NCBI RefSeq assembly: GCF_900086655.1
Contig: NZ_LT575476.1
Coordinates: 676,164-740,163, forward strand
DNA from: Paenibacillus tuaregi
GTDB lineage: Bacteria; Bacillota; Bacilli; Paenibacillales; Paenibacillaceae
DNA length: 64,000 bases
Direction of reading: 5' to 3'
The translations under genes and the position numbers were made by a program. This document shows positions 8,398-16,761 of the stretch, in pieces. The notes beneath the pieces are model-generated. The model saw only the letters and a program-made list of their open reading frames with translations, was not told the origin of the DNA and ran no database searches. Position 1 is the first letter of the stretch. The number at the start of each line of letters is the position of its first letter.

Positions 8398-9585
8398 ATG
8401 CAGCAGGATAACAAGGATATCAAAAAATTCTTTAGCACTGAATTGTTGGAATGGTACGGGCGGTCCAAGCGTGATTTACCTTGGCGCCGACACCGTGACC
8501 CTTACTTTATATGGGTGTCGGAAATTATGCTTCAGCAGACCCGGGTGGACACGGTCATTCCGTATTTCCACCGTTTTATAGAGAAGTTTCCTACGGTTAA
8601 GGCTTTGGCAGAAGCCCCTGAGGAAGATGTGCTGAAATGCTGGGAGGGGCTTGGATATTACTCCCGCGCCCGCAATCTGCAGCAGGCCGCCAGGCAGGTA
8701 GTAGAGCAGCATGGGGGAAGTATCCCTGATGACTTGGAAGCCGTCTCGGCTCTTAAAGGGGTTGGCCCTTATACCCGCGGCTCTATTATGAGCATAGCGT
8801 TTAACCGGCCTGTGCCGGCTGTGGACGGGAATGTGATGCGGGTGCTGTCCCGTTACTTCCTGATTGAAGAGGACATCATGAAAGCAACAACCCGGAAGAA
8901 GATGGAGGCTCTGGCTGAAGAGCTGATTCCCGAAGGCCGGGCCTCCGATTTCAATCAGGCCCTAATGGAGCTGGGCGCGCTCGTATGTACGCCCAAGTCT
9001 CCGCACTGCTTGACCTGCCCGGTGATGGAGCACTGCCAGGGTCGTCTGGCAGGCATGGAGACCGAGCTGCCGGTCAAGACCAAGGCCAAAAAGCCGCGGC
9101 CGGAATACCGGCTGGCCGCGCTTGTGGAAGGCAGCGGCCCGGACGAAGGCCGCGTGCTGGTGCGGCAGCGCCCGGCCACGGGCCTGCTCGCCCGCATGTG
9201 GGAGCTGCCGCATATTCTGGCGGCAGCGGACCCGGCCGGCGGCGCCGGACTGCCGGATGGGCCGGCCGAAGACCGGCTCATCGGCGCGCTTGCCGCCGCA
9301 AGGGTGTACGCGCAGCCGCAGGGGCCTTATATGGAGGCTGAGCATACGTTCAGCCACATTCATTGGAACCTGCGCGTGTACCGTTTCCGCCAGTCCCCCG
9401 AATTGGGGGCGCTGGCGGCCCTCGGCGCCGTTGCGGAGTCCGACGCCGTGTATGAGATTGCCGCGGCTCAGGAAGGCGAGCCGCTGGAGACGCGCTGGAT
9501 TAACCGGGAGGATATGGAGAAGCTGGCTTTTCCCAATGTGTTTCTGAAAATCCTGAACCAGTACTTTTCTATTGGTAATTCTTAA
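8398..9585 (+). CDS. mutY: A/G-specific adenine DNA glycosylase MutY
   Basis: The 395-residue protein has the HhH-GPD fold with catalytic E42 in SEIMLQQTR, the helix-hairpin-helix LKGVGPYTRGS at 119-129 and catalytic D143 in PAVDGNV. A [4Fe-4S] cluster loop has C197, C204, C207 and C213 (spacing 6, 2, 5). The C-terminal third is the NUDIX-like domain that recognises 8-oxoguanine. It removes adenine mispaired with 8-oxoG. The segment 9050-9500, coding for the linker and NUDIX part, is clearly richer in G+C than the rest, which produces many false overlapping frames. Confidence 0.95.
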   Translation: MQQDNKDIKKFFSTELLEWYGRSKRDLPWRRHRDPYFIWVSEIMLQQTRVDTVIPYFHRFIEKFPTVKALAEAPEEDVLKCWEGLGYYSRARNLQQAARQVVEQHGGSIPDDLEAVSALKGVGPYTRGSIMSIAFNRPVPAVDGNVMRVLSRYFLIEEDIMKATTRKKMEALAEELIPEGRASDFNQALMELGALVCTPKSPHCLTCPVMEHCQGRLAGMETELPVKTKAKKPRPEYRLAALVEGSGPDEGRVLVRQRPATGLLARMWELPHILAAADPAGGAGLPDGPAEDRLIGALAAARVYAQPQGPYMEAEHTFSHIHWNLRVYRFRQSPELGALAALGAVAESDAVYEIAAAQEGEPLETRWINREDMEKLAFPNVFLKILNQYFSIGNS

Positions 9586-9599
9586 GTTAGCCTATATAG

Positions 9600-9655
9600 A
9601 AGCAGCCTTCATTCCCGCCTGGAAAGTGCCAGGCAGAATTGAAGGCTGTTTGTTT
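9600..9655. terminator. Bidirectional terminator between mutY and a small leftward gene
   Basis: CAGCCTTCA/TGAAGGCTG and an inner GCCTGG/CCAGGC form a long interrupted stem followed by TTTGTTTGTG. It lies between convergent genes. Confidence 0.7.
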
Positions 9656-9685
9656 GTGTTCGTGGGACGGATCGGTTTACGAAAG

Positions 9686-9880
9686 TCAGATCATCCGGTT
9701 CTCGACAGATTTCATCTTGTTCTGCTCATCAGGCACCCGGCTCTGATCCAGGATCTCCTGATCCTGTACATGACCGGTATCCCCGCTGACACTTCTGGCG
9801 AAGCTAGTAAACTGCGCCTTATGCTTGTCGGCTTCATGCTTGGACTTTAACAGCTCTTGCGGATCGTTGGTAGTCATCAT
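9686..9880 (-). CDS. Small hydrophilic protein, unknown function
   Basis: A 64-residue frame begins with tandem ATG codons (9880 or 9877) behind a near-perfect AAGGAGG, which is the main reason to accept it. The sequence is charged (KSKHEADKHKAQF, VQDQEILDQSR) with no membrane segment, cysteine pair or recognised domain. It sits alone between sodA and mutY and ends before the shared hairpin terminator. It could be a small sporulation or stress protein, but nothing in the sequence shows this. Confidence 0.55.
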   Translation of the reverse strand: MMTTNDPQELLKSKHEADKHKAQFTSFARSVSGDTGHVQDQEILDQSRVPDEQNKMKSVENRMI

Positions 9881-9974
9881 CTAACCTCCTTATCCATATA
9901 AGAGTTGTTATTACTTTACCCAATTTGCCTGAATCCAACCAGTAAAATTGCCGTACTGACGTACAGCCAAGCGA

Positions 9975-10004
9975 ATAAAAAAAGGACCGCATTTGCGGTC
10001 CTTG
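9975..10004 (-). terminator. Rho-independent terminator of sodA
   Basis: A 10-bp stem AAGGACCGCA/TGCGGTCCTT is followed on the reverse strand by a run of seven T, 14 bases after the sodA stop. Confidence 0.9.
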
Positions 10005-10017
10005 GGTAGACTGAAAA

Positions 10018-10632
10018 TTATTTTTTGGCAGCCTCGTAACGTTTGTTCACTTCGTTCCAGTTGATTACGTTCCAGAACGCAGCGATGTAGTCAGGGCGTT
10101 TGTTCTGATATTTCAGGTAGTAAGCATGCTCCCATACGTCAAGACCCAGAACTGGAGTTTGTCCTTCCATGATTGGGCTGTCTTGGTTAGGCGTGCTGGT
10201 TACCGCAAGCTTGCCGTCTTTGCCAACAACGAGCCATGCCCAGCCGCTGCCGAAACGCGTAGTTGCCGCTTTAGCGAAATCTTCCTTGAACTTGTCGAAA
10301 CCGCCAAGCTCGCTGTCGATTGCGGAAGCGATAGCACCAGTAGGATTGCCGCCACCGTTAGGTCCGATGATTTCCCAGAATAGGCTATGGTTAGCATGTC
10401 CGCCACCGTTGTTGCGTACTGCTGTACGGATGTTCTCTGGAACTGCATCCAGGTTGGAGATCAGTTCTTCAACGCTCTTGCTTTGAAGTTCAGGTGCGCT
10501 TTCAAGTGCAGCGTTCAGGTTAGTGACATATGTGTTATGGTGACGATCGTGGTGGATGTTCATAGTTTGTTCGTCGATATGTGGTTCGAGTGCGTTTGCT
10601 GCATATGGCAATGCTGGCAGTTGATGAGCCAT
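10018..10632 (-). CDS. sodA: Superoxide dismutase, manganese type
   Basis: From the ATG at 10630-10632, behind a GGAGGG site, the product is 204 residues, the normal length. An upstream in-frame ATG at 10668 would add 12 residues without a ribosome site and is not preferred. Metal ligands are H27 (in MNIHHDRHH), H82 (in ANHSLFW), D165 and H169 (in DVWEHAYY). GPNGGG fits the Mn/Fe family, and the close match to bacillary SodA favours manganese. It dismutates superoxide in the cytosol. A second, longer dismutase lies at 16762-17958. Confidence 0.95.
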   Translation of the reverse strand: MAHQLPALPYAANALEPHIDEQTMNIHHDRHHNTYVTNLNAALESAPELQSKSVEELISNLDAVPENIRTAVRNNGGGHANHSLFWEIIGPNGGGNPTGAIASAIDSELGGFDKFKEDFAKAATTRFGSGWAWLVVGKDGKLAVTSTPNQDSPIMEGQTPVLGLDVWEHAYYLKYQNKRPDYIAAFWNVINWNEVNKRYEAAKK

Positions 10633-10838
10633 TTGTGAATCCCTCCTGAAATGTTTTTTGGTATTCAAACATACAAAAGAGCACCTATGTACGGATGCCT
10701 CACTTATAATTAAACATGATAATCTTGACTAAATCAATAGGGCTGTATGGAAAGGGCTGGATATCGGCCGGTGGTTCTGGCATGCTGTTGGTAGGAGACG
10801 ATTTTGTAATTGCCAATCCGTGGGGGAGAGATGCTTTC

Positions 10839-12053
10839 ATGTACAAGAAAGACCGGGGGGAAGCAGTCCGGGGAAAGGGCAGAGGTGCGGCGCTTTTTGA
10901 GGTTTTGCTGGTCTCGGTCAAGCTGGGACTGACTTCTTTTGGCGGGCCTATCGCACATCTTGGCTACTTTCATAACGAATATGTTCAAAAGCGCAAGTGG
11001 ATGGATGAACGGAATTACGCCGATTTGGTGGCACTCTGCCAGTTCCTGCCCGGTCCGGCGAGCAGCCAGGTTGGGATTGGAATCGGGGTGATCCGGACAG
11101 GCCTGCTTGGGGGAATCGTGGCCTGGCTCGGCTTTACGCTTCCGTCCGTTATCGCACTAGTCTTCTTTGCGCTTCTTCTTCAGGGGATGGATATATCACA
11201 AGCGGGATGGATTCACGGGCTGAAGATTACTGCCTTGGCTATTGTGGCTCATGCGGTATTGGGCATGGGGCAGAAATTGGCCCCTGACGCGAAACGGGCC
11301 ACGATTGCCGCTGTGGCGGCTTCTGTGATCCTGCTGTGGCAGAATCCTTTCAGCCAGGTCGCGGTGATTGCCGCAGCAGGTCTGGCAGGGCTCTGGCTGT
11401 ACCGGGAGGATAGCCAAGGGGAGAAGACGCGGCAGCTTAAAGTGCCGATCAGCCGTAGGGCAGGAGCGGGATGTCTGATTCTCCTTTTCATTCTGCTTGT
11501 GGCTTTGCCACTGCTTCGGACAGCAATTGCAAGTCCAGCTCTCGCCTTGTTTGACAGCTTCTTCCGATCAGGTGCTCTGGTATTTGGCGGGGGCCACGTG
11601 GTGCTGCCTTTGTTAGAGCAGGAAATTGTAGGGTCAGGCTGGGTGAGCAAGTCTGTGTTTTTGGCCGGTTACGGGGCAGCTCAAGCTGTGCCGGGTCCTC
11701 TTTTTACATTTGCCTCTTACTTGGGGATGATGGCTTACGGCCTGGGAGGTGCGGTTATTGCCACTGTGGGGATATTTCTTCCCGCGTTTCTGCTGGTGAT
11801 CGGAGCGCTGCCTTTCTGGAGTACTCTTCGGGGAAACCCCCGGGCCCAAGCAGCCCTGATAGGGGTCAATGCTGCTGTAGTGGGAATTCTTGCCGCTGCC
11901 TTTTATAATCCGCTCTGGACTTCTACAGTCAGAGAGCCGGCAGATTTTGTCCTAGCTATGATTCTGTTTGTCATGCTTAATTTCTGGAAATGTCCTCCGT
12001 GGGTGATTGTGCTGGCTGGAGCAGCGGGGGGAGCTCTTGCTGCCGCGGCTTAA
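10839..12053 (+). CDS. chrA: Chromate transporter family protein (CHR, two-domain)
   Basis: The best start is ATG 10839, behind GGGGGAGAG, giving 404 residues. The frame stays open to 10716 but has no ribosome site there. Two homologous halves each open with the CHR motif: VKLGLTSFGGPIAHLGYF near the N-terminus and FFRSGALVFGGGHVVLPLL in the middle. PGPLFTFASYLG follows. Ten or so membrane segments are evident. Characterised ChrA proteins export chromate, but many members in soil bacilli have no tested substrate. No chrB-type regulator is adjacent, so the symbol is a family label. Confidence 0.85.
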   Translation: MYKKDRGEAVRGKGRGAALFEVLLVSVKLGLTSFGGPIAHLGYFHNEYVQKRKWMDERNYADLVALCQFLPGPASSQVGIGIGVIRTGLLGGIVAWLGFTLPSVIALVFFALLLQGMDISQAGWIHGLKITALAIVAHAVLGMGQKLAPDAKRATIAAVAASVILLWQNPFSQVAVIAAAGLAGLWLYREDSQGEKTRQLKVPISRRAGAGCLILLFILLVALPLLRTAIASPALALFDSFFRSGALVFGGGHVVLPLLEQEIVGSGWVSKSVFLAGYGAAQAVPGPLFTFASYLGMMAYGLGGAVIATVGIFLPAFLLVIGALPFWSTLRGNPRAQAALIGVNAAVVGILAAAFYNPLWTSTVREPADFVLAMILFVMLNFWKCPPWVIVLAGAAGGALAAAA

Positions 12054-12396
12054 ACTTGGCTTATGCGCTTACAAGACTGTAAAATCCGTCATTTCTGGCT
12101 GTTCGGATCAGGTGTATAATTGAGATAAATAATTCCGTATAACAGGGCTCTTCTTCATAAGAGAAGCCCTGTTTGATATGAGCAAAAAGCATGATATTAA
12201 TGTAAACGCTTCCTATTAAGCGCTTTCAGAAGAAAACAGGTGATTTGCTGCGATAAATGTGGTTTAATGGTCAAGGAAGCTTTATTTTATCGGTTTTTGT
12301 CATGTGTATGTTCGGTTAATGTAAACTTCCTGGAGTGGACAGGCGTCCGCTTTACTTTACGTTAACCCATCTTGTGAGGAAAAGGGAGATATAGAC
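12054..12396 (+). promoter_or_regulatory. Intergenic region: terminator, cre-like site and inverted repeat
   Basis: After the chrA homologue a terminator hairpin lies at 12141-12173. A sequence resembling a CcpA cre box lies at 12200-12215 (about 14 of 16 consensus positions). An inverted repeat GTTAATGTAAA...TTTACGTTAAC (about 12315-12365) encloses GGAC-AGGC-GTCC just before the acetyltransferase gene. AAAGGGAG precedes the ATG at 12397. No gene is visible. Confidence 0.35.
12141..12174 (+). terminator. Terminator after the chromate-transporter homologue
   Basis: AACAGGGCT/AGCCCTGTT with an inner TTCT/AGAA stem is followed by TTTGAT. It is 88 bases past the stop codon. Confidence 0.6.
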
Positions 12397-12834
12397 ATGC
12401 GGGTTCGTTCCTTTCAATTGAGTGACGCCAGTCAGGTCATGGAGCTTTTGCAGGTTGCCTTGTCAGAGGAATGCTATGAGGATACGAAGCGGGCATTTGC
12501 CCGGCAGCTCTCTTGGGATTCTGAGCTGATCATGGTTACGGAAGCGGACGGAGAGATCGTTGGCGTTCTAATCGGCACCATTGACCAGAACTTGGGCTGC
12601 ATCTACAGGGTCGCCGTTCATCCAAATTACCGCCGTCAAGGGGTAGGCAAGAATCTGGTAACCGCAATGGAGCAGCGCTTCCAGCAGCGCAAGGTCAGCC
12701 GCATTATGGTCGCGGGAGACGAGCATAATCTCGCTGCAATGCCGCTTTATGAAGCCATGGGCTACGCCGGAAAAATTCTCGAGGCTTTCCAGAAACTCGG
12801 AATCGCGGCGGCGCATACGTTATCGAGATCATAG
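12397..12834 (+). CDS. GNAT family N-acetyltransferase
   Basis: The 145-residue protein is a single GNAT domain. VAVHPNYRRQGVGKNLV at about 69-85 is the acetyl-CoA-binding motif A (Q/RxxGxG/A), and a late LYEAMGY is the usual motif B end. Family members move an acetyl group from acetyl-CoA to an amine; the wording is closest to RimI-like or small-molecule acetyltransferases, and the acceptor is unknown. It appears monocistronic, with a terminator behind it. Confidence 0.82.
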   Translation: MRVRSFQLSDASQVMELLQVALSEECYEDTKRAFARQLSWDSELIMVTEADGEIVGVLIGTIDQNLGCIYRVAVHPNYRRQGVGKNLVTAMEQRFQQRKVSRIMVAGDEHNLAAMPLYEAMGYAGKILEAFQKLGIAAAHTLSRS

Positions 12835-12862
12835 AATTAAGTCGAATTATTTATCCCTTTAT

Positions 12863-12911
12863 AAGCATATCTTTCCGTGCATTGCATTTGCCGGATAGAT
12901 ATGCTTTTCTA
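12863..12911 (+). terminator. Terminator of the GNAT gene
   Basis: A 10-bp stem AAGCATATCT/AGATATGCTT with a loop of about 24 bases is followed by TTTTCTATTATT. Confidence 0.7.
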
Positions 12912-12948
12912 TTATTGTGAGGTGTTAGAAGCAGGGCTGAGTAACAAT

Positions 12949-13025
12949 GGCATGAACTTAAGAACGTCCAACAGGCGAGTTTACATTTCATACGTCTTAT
13001 GTGTAAATTATTCGTTATATAATAT
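12949..13025. repeat. Degenerate ~85-bp intergenic repeat, copy 1 of 3
   Basis: Opens with TGAACTTAAGAA, contains CAACAGGCGA and TGTGTAAATTATTCG, and ends near ATGAAC. It aligns, with changes, to 23814-23907 and 36988-37070. It abuts the hairpin element at 13016. Confidence 0.4.
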
Positions 13026-13215
13026 GAACTTTAGAATTAACCGATCTCAGCTTCGATCCCGAGTGATTCTGAAGAAGCGAAGTGTCCGCCTTGGTCTCCG
13101 AAATGCCCCTGCTTGGATATCTAGTTCAAGCATTTCGGAGACAACCGTGGCCTTAAAGAACACTCGGCATCGCAGCGCACCTAAGGGGTAACCTTCATAA
13201 GTTCATTTTATATAT
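13016..13215. repeat. ~200-bp hairpin repeat element, copy A
   Basis: The same element recurs at 53863-54060. Ends are inverted (ATATGAACTT near 13022 and AAGTTCAT at 13199-13206). Inside are CCGAGTG/CACTCGG arms and a perfect 12-bp stem TCTCCGAAATGC (13095-13106)/GCATTTCGGAGA (13130-13141). The layout is that of a non-coding, MITE-like or structured intergenic repeat. It lies in the 473-base gap between the GNAT gene and queG. Confidence 0.75.
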
Positions 13216-13307
13216 TTTATAGATAGCAACTCCGGCTTAACCCGGGGTTCTCTCAATATTATGTTGCAATATCCGGTTTATGTCTTAAATAGATGAGGTG
13301 ATGGCTA

Positions 13308-14534
13308 ATGAAGCCGCAGAACAACTCCAGGAAGGATGACATCATATCCTGGGCGCAGCTGAAGCGTGATATCCAGGAGGCTGCGCCATCCCTTGGCATT
13401 GATGATATAGGCTTCGCTGCTGCGGACCCTTTCTTATCTTTAAAAGAGGTGCTGCTTGACCGGCGCCGGAAAGGCTACGAATCGGGCTTTGAAGAGCCCG
13501 ATATCGACAAACGAATCTATCCTGAGCTGTCGCTGGAGAATCCGGCCTCGCTTATATCGATAGCAGTGGCTTATCCATCCAAGATGGAGAATCCGCCAAA
13601 ATCTGAACCGGGCAGGAATCGCGGGATTCTTGCCCGTTCTGCTTGGGGCCGTGATTATCACCATGTGCTCCGGGAGGCGATGAAGAAGCTTGAGGAATTC
13701 ATCCGGCTCAGGGTGCCTGAGGCGAGAATTGAGAGCATGGTGGACACCGGTGCTTTAAATGACCGTGCGGTGGCGGAGCGTGCGGGAATAGGTTTTAAGG
13801 GGAAGAATTGTTTGATTATATCCCCGAAGTGGGGTTCATGGATTTACTTGGGTGAACTGATTACGAATATTCCCTTTCCACCGGATACCCCGGTGACTGA
13901 GGATTGCGGGGAATGCACAAAGTGCCTGGATGCGTGCCCTACGGGGGCCCTTGTGGGCCCTGGGGAACTGAACGCACAGCGGTGCGTCTCCTTCCTGACT
14001 CAGACCAAGGGTCTGCTAGAGGAGGAATTCATGCTCAAGATCGGCAACCGGCTGTATGGCTGTGATACCTGCCAGACGGTATGCCCGAAGAATCGGGGCA
14101 AGCATTGGAACCACCGGCCGGAGCTTCTTCCTGATCCTGAGGTGGCCAAGCCGCTGCTCTTGCCGCTTCTGGATATCAGTAACCGGGAGTTCAAGGAACG
14201 GTTCGGTGAGAGTGCGGCAGCTTGGCGGGGCAAGAAGCCGATCCAGCGCAATGCGTTAATTGGGCTGGGTAACTTCAAAGATCGGCTTGCCGTACCGAAG
14301 ATAATAGAAGTGCTGCTTAAGGACCCACGGCCGGAACTGAGAGGGACGGCTGCATGGGCGCTTGGCCGGATAGGCGGCAGCGAGGCCATGGAAGGGCTGG
14401 GCCAAGCTGCGGAGGCCGAGCAGGACGAAGCCGTCAGAGACCGGATTGAAAGGGCGCGGGAGAAGCTGCTTAAGACCTCCCTTGCCGGAGATTCCAAGTA
14501 TGGGAATCCCTCACCGGTACCTAGAACAGATTAA
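13308..14534 (+). CDS. queG: Epoxyqueuosine reductase QueG
   Basis: The 408-residue protein has the reductive-dehalogenase-like, cobalamin-binding fold with catalytic D147 in MVDTG. Two [4Fe-4S] motifs follow: C200, C203, C206, C210, and C252, C255, C259 (with C226 completing the set). A C-terminal HEAT-like repeat (about 310-385, ELRGTAAWALGRIGG) matches the longer QueG form. It reduces epoxyqueuosine to queuosine in tRNA wobble positions. The ATG follows GAGGTG. The HD-GYP gene begins 40 bases downstream. Confidence 0.95.
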   Translation: MKPQNNSRKDDIISWAQLKRDIQEAAPSLGIDDIGFAAADPFLSLKEVLLDRRRKGYESGFEEPDIDKRIYPELSLENPASLISIAVAYPSKMENPPKSEPGRNRGILARSAWGRDYHHVLREAMKKLEEFIRLRVPEARIESMVDTGALNDRAVAERAGIGFKGKNCLIISPKWGSWIYLGELITNIPFPPDTPVTEDCGECTKCLDACPTGALVGPGELNAQRCVSFLTQTKGLLEEEFMLKIGNRLYGCDTCQTVCPKNRGKHWNHRPELLPDPEVAKPLLLPLLDISNREFKERFGESAAAWRGKKPIQRNALIGLGNFKDRLAVPKIIEVLLKDPRPELRGTAAWALGRIGGSEAMEGLGQAAEAEQDEAVRDRIERAREKLLKTSLAGDSKYGNPSPVPRTD

Positions 14535-14574
14535 TGATTGCTGTTCCGAAGGCGAATGATAACGGGGGGATAAC

Positions 14575-15612
14575 ATGAGGTACGTTAGCATCGAAGACAT
14601 TGAACCGGGTCAGTATCTCGGCAGAACCGTATATTCTGCGAATGGGACAGTTCTGTTGTCCAGCGGTGTTCAATTAACGGTGTTTATGATTAACACCTTG
14701 AACCGGATCGGGGTCACGATGATCTACATTCAGGATGAGCGGTATGAGGATGTGGAGATTGAGGATGTGCTGAGTGAACAGACCAAACAGGTGATCTTCA
14801 GGGAGATGAGTGAGACGCTGGAGGCCGTGCGTTCAGGCAAGGAATGGAGTACCAGGAAGCTTAGCCTGTCCATTGATCAGCTTCTGCACGAGGTTCTGGA
14901 TCACAAAGGGGTGCTTGTTCAGCTTACGGATATAAGGACCGCGGATAATAACCAATATCTTCACGCGGTCAATGTGTGCCTGCTTGCCTCCTTGATCGGT
15001 CTGAATATAGGGCTTAACTATAGTCAGCTCAAGGACCTGGCGATTGGGGCGATGCTGCATGATATCGGCAAGATTGTGCCTGTGCCGGAGGGGGCTGCCG
15101 CAGAGACGGGCAAGTTCCATCATACCTGGCGCGGGTTCGATCTGATCAAGCAGAAGCGGGAGTTCAGCCTGCTGGTAGCGCACACGGCTCTGCAGCATCA
15201 TGAGAAGCCGGATGGCAGTGGAGTTCCACGAGGGCTTACTGATGAAGAGATTCACTTGTATGCCAAAATCGTCGCGGTTGCGAACCGGTACGATAATCTG
15301 ATTGGTCAGGGGACGGGCAGTATGGACAAAAGAATGCTGCCGCACGAGGCCTGCGAGACGATGATGGCCGCATCGGAACATGATTTGGACCGGAGTGTGC
15401 TCATAGAATTCACACGCATCGTGTCTATATACCCTAACGGTACTTCCGTAAGGCTGTCTACGAAAGAGACAGGGGTCGTCGTAAGGCAGCACCGCGGGCT
15501 GCCCGGGCGTCCTGTGGTCCGGTTAATCCGTGGTTCGGGCGATGACATGGAGGTCAAGGAAGTGGATTTGGCAACAGAGACGACCCTGTTTATTGAGGCG
15601 GTTCTCGCCTGA
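14575..15612 (+). CDS. HD-GYP domain protein, probable c-di-GMP phosphodiesterase
   Basis: The 345-residue protein has an N-terminal DUF3391-like segment and an HD-GYP domain. The metal-binding pair H162-D163 is in LHDIGKIV. The signature HHEKPDGSGVP is at 208-218, where the usual GYP reads GVP. HD-GYP enzymes hydrolyse cyclic di-GMP to GMP, so the protein could lower c-di-GMP. The Tyr-to-Val change means activity should not be assumed. No receiver or sensor domain is attached and no membrane segment is present. It follows queG closely. Confidence 0.85.
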   Translation: MRYVSIEDIEPGQYLGRTVYSANGTVLLSSGVQLTVFMINTLNRIGVTMIYIQDERYEDVEIEDVLSEQTKQVIFREMSETLEAVRSGKEWSTRKLSLSIDQLLHEVLDHKGVLVQLTDIRTADNNQYLHAVNVCLLASLIGLNIGLNYSQLKDLAIGAMLHDIGKIVPVPEGAAAETGKFHHTWRGFDLIKQKREFSLLVAHTALQHHEKPDGSGVPRGLTDEEIHLYAKIVAVANRYDNLIGQGTGSMDKRMLPHEACETMMAASEHDLDRSVLIEFTRIVSIYPNGTSVRLSTKETGVVVRQHRGLPGRPVVRLIRGSGDDMEVKEVDLATETTLFIEAVLA

Positions 15613-15709
15613 TTTTTGTTTGCTTCACAGGGCTGAAGAATGATATTATTAGTGAGTGCGTCTGCTTGTCTGAACGCATAAGAGAATCAGAATTTAGAGG
15701 TGATCGACC

Positions 15710-15940
15710 GTGGTCTATATCGTTGGTGTTATTGCGCTTATCGTTGGCTTGATCGGCGGATTTTTCATCGGGGTCGTATACTTGCGCAAGCAGTTGACCA
15801 AGATGCAGAGCGACCCGCAAATGCTTCAGAAAATGGCTAAGCAGATGGGATACAACCTGAACGGCAAGCAAATGCAGCGTGCGCAGCAAATGATGAAGAA
15901 TCAAGGCGGAATGCCGCCGATGAATCGCAAGAAGAAATAA
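15710..15940 (+). CDS. YneF-like small membrane protein (UPF0154)
   Basis: A 76-residue protein starts at GTG behind AGAGGTGATC. One membrane helix occupies about residues 3-25 (VGVIALIVGLIGGFFIGVVY). A basic, Gln/Met-rich cytosolic tail with LRKQLTK, MAKQMGYNLNGKQ and a final KKK follows. This is the pattern of the YneF/UPF0154 family, found across Firmicutes and of unknown role. It lies between the HD-GYP gene and folE. Confidence 0.85.
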   Translation: MVYIVGVIALIVGLIGGFFIGVVYLRKQLTKMQSDPQMLQKMAKQMGYNLNGKQMQRAQQMMKNQGGMPPMNRKKK

Positions 15941-15991
15941 GGGGTATCATCGATTTTATAAAGAACTATAGAGCGAAGGGGGGCTGCTTCC

Positions 15992-16585
15992 ATGGCAGGC
16001 GTTAAGGATTATTTGAATACCCAGGTCGGCAAGAACCGTGAACAGGTGGAACACCATGTGCGTGAGATCCTGAAGCTGATTGGCGAAGACGTGGAGCGTG
16101 AAGGACTGCTGGATACTCCGGCAAGGGTCACGCGAATGTATGAGGAAATCTTCGGCGGTTATGAGGTGGACCCGCGTGATGTGCTGGGGGTTACGTTTGA
16201 AGAGAACCACGAGGAACTGGTCATCGTTAAGGATATCGTCTATTACAGTCAATGTGAGCACCACATGGCGCCTTTCTTCGGCAAGGTGCATATCGGGTAT
16301 ATCCCGAGCGGCCGGATAGCGGGCCTCAGCAAGCTTGCCCGTCTGGTTGAGGCCGTTACCCGGCGGCTTCAAGTACAGGAGCGCATCACTTCACAGATCG
16401 CCGACATTATGGACGAGGTCCTTAGCCCTCAAGGGGTTATGGTGGTAGTTGAAGGTGAGCATCTGTGCATGTGCGCCCGTGGGGTCAGAAAGCCGGGAAG
16501 CAAGACAGTTACGTCCGCCGTTCGCGGCACATTCCGCAGTGATGCGGCTTCCAGAGCCGAATTCCTGTCACTGATTAAGTCATAA
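15992..16585 (+). CDS. folE: GTP cyclohydrolase I
   Basis: The 197-residue protein has zinc ligands C88 and H91 in [10 protein letters not shown] and C159 in [29 protein letters not shown] is the core family signature. It opens GTP to 7,8-dihydroneopterin triphosphate, the first step of folate synthesis and also the entry to queuosine precursors. That makes its proximity to queG notable, though it may be chance. AAGGGGGG precedes the ATG. A strong terminator follows. Confidence 0.95.
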   Translation: MAGVKDYLNTQVGKNREQVEHHVREILKLIGEDVEREGLLDTPARVTRMYEEIFGGYEVDPRDVLGVTFEENHEELVIVKDIVYYSQCEHHMAPFFGKVHIGYIPSGRIAGLSKLARLVEAVTRRLQVQERITSQIADIMDEVLSPQGVMVVVEGEHLCMCARGVRKPGSKTVTSAVRGTFRSDAASRAEFLSLIKS

Positions 16586-16607
16586 TCAGCAGGTTGAATT
16601 AAAGACA

Positions 16608-16650
16608 AAGGAGCAGGCATTGCAGAGGTTTCTGCATGCTGCTCCTTTTT
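16608..16650 (+). terminator. Terminator of folE
   Basis: AAGGAGCAG/CTGCTCCTT with inner GCAG/CTGC stems is followed by TTTTT. Confidence 0.85.
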
Positions 16651-16761
16651 GCATATGACAATAATGTATGGAAGATGGGGTCTGCGGAACTAAACTGCGA
16701 TATTCTGAAACTCAGCGGCTCTATAACTCAGCAGCTCTATAACTCTGGCATTTTGCCCAGA

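Noticed and set aside
8955..9547. Several overlapping frames on both strands rich in Arg, Ala and Gly
   Set aside because: They reflect high G+C in the 3' part of mutY; the mutY frame has the iron-sulfur and NUDIX-like domains.
12200..12215. CcpA cre box
   Set aside because: Two mismatches at informative positions, and the downstream acetyltransferase is not an obvious carbon-control target; mentioned only as cre-like.
12877..13191. 104-residue + strand frame in the repeat region, with a similar 75-residue frame at 53910-54137
   Set aside because: Both come from the ~200-bp repeat element; differences between copies are mostly amino-acid changing while the hairpin is preserved, so they are unlikely to be genes.
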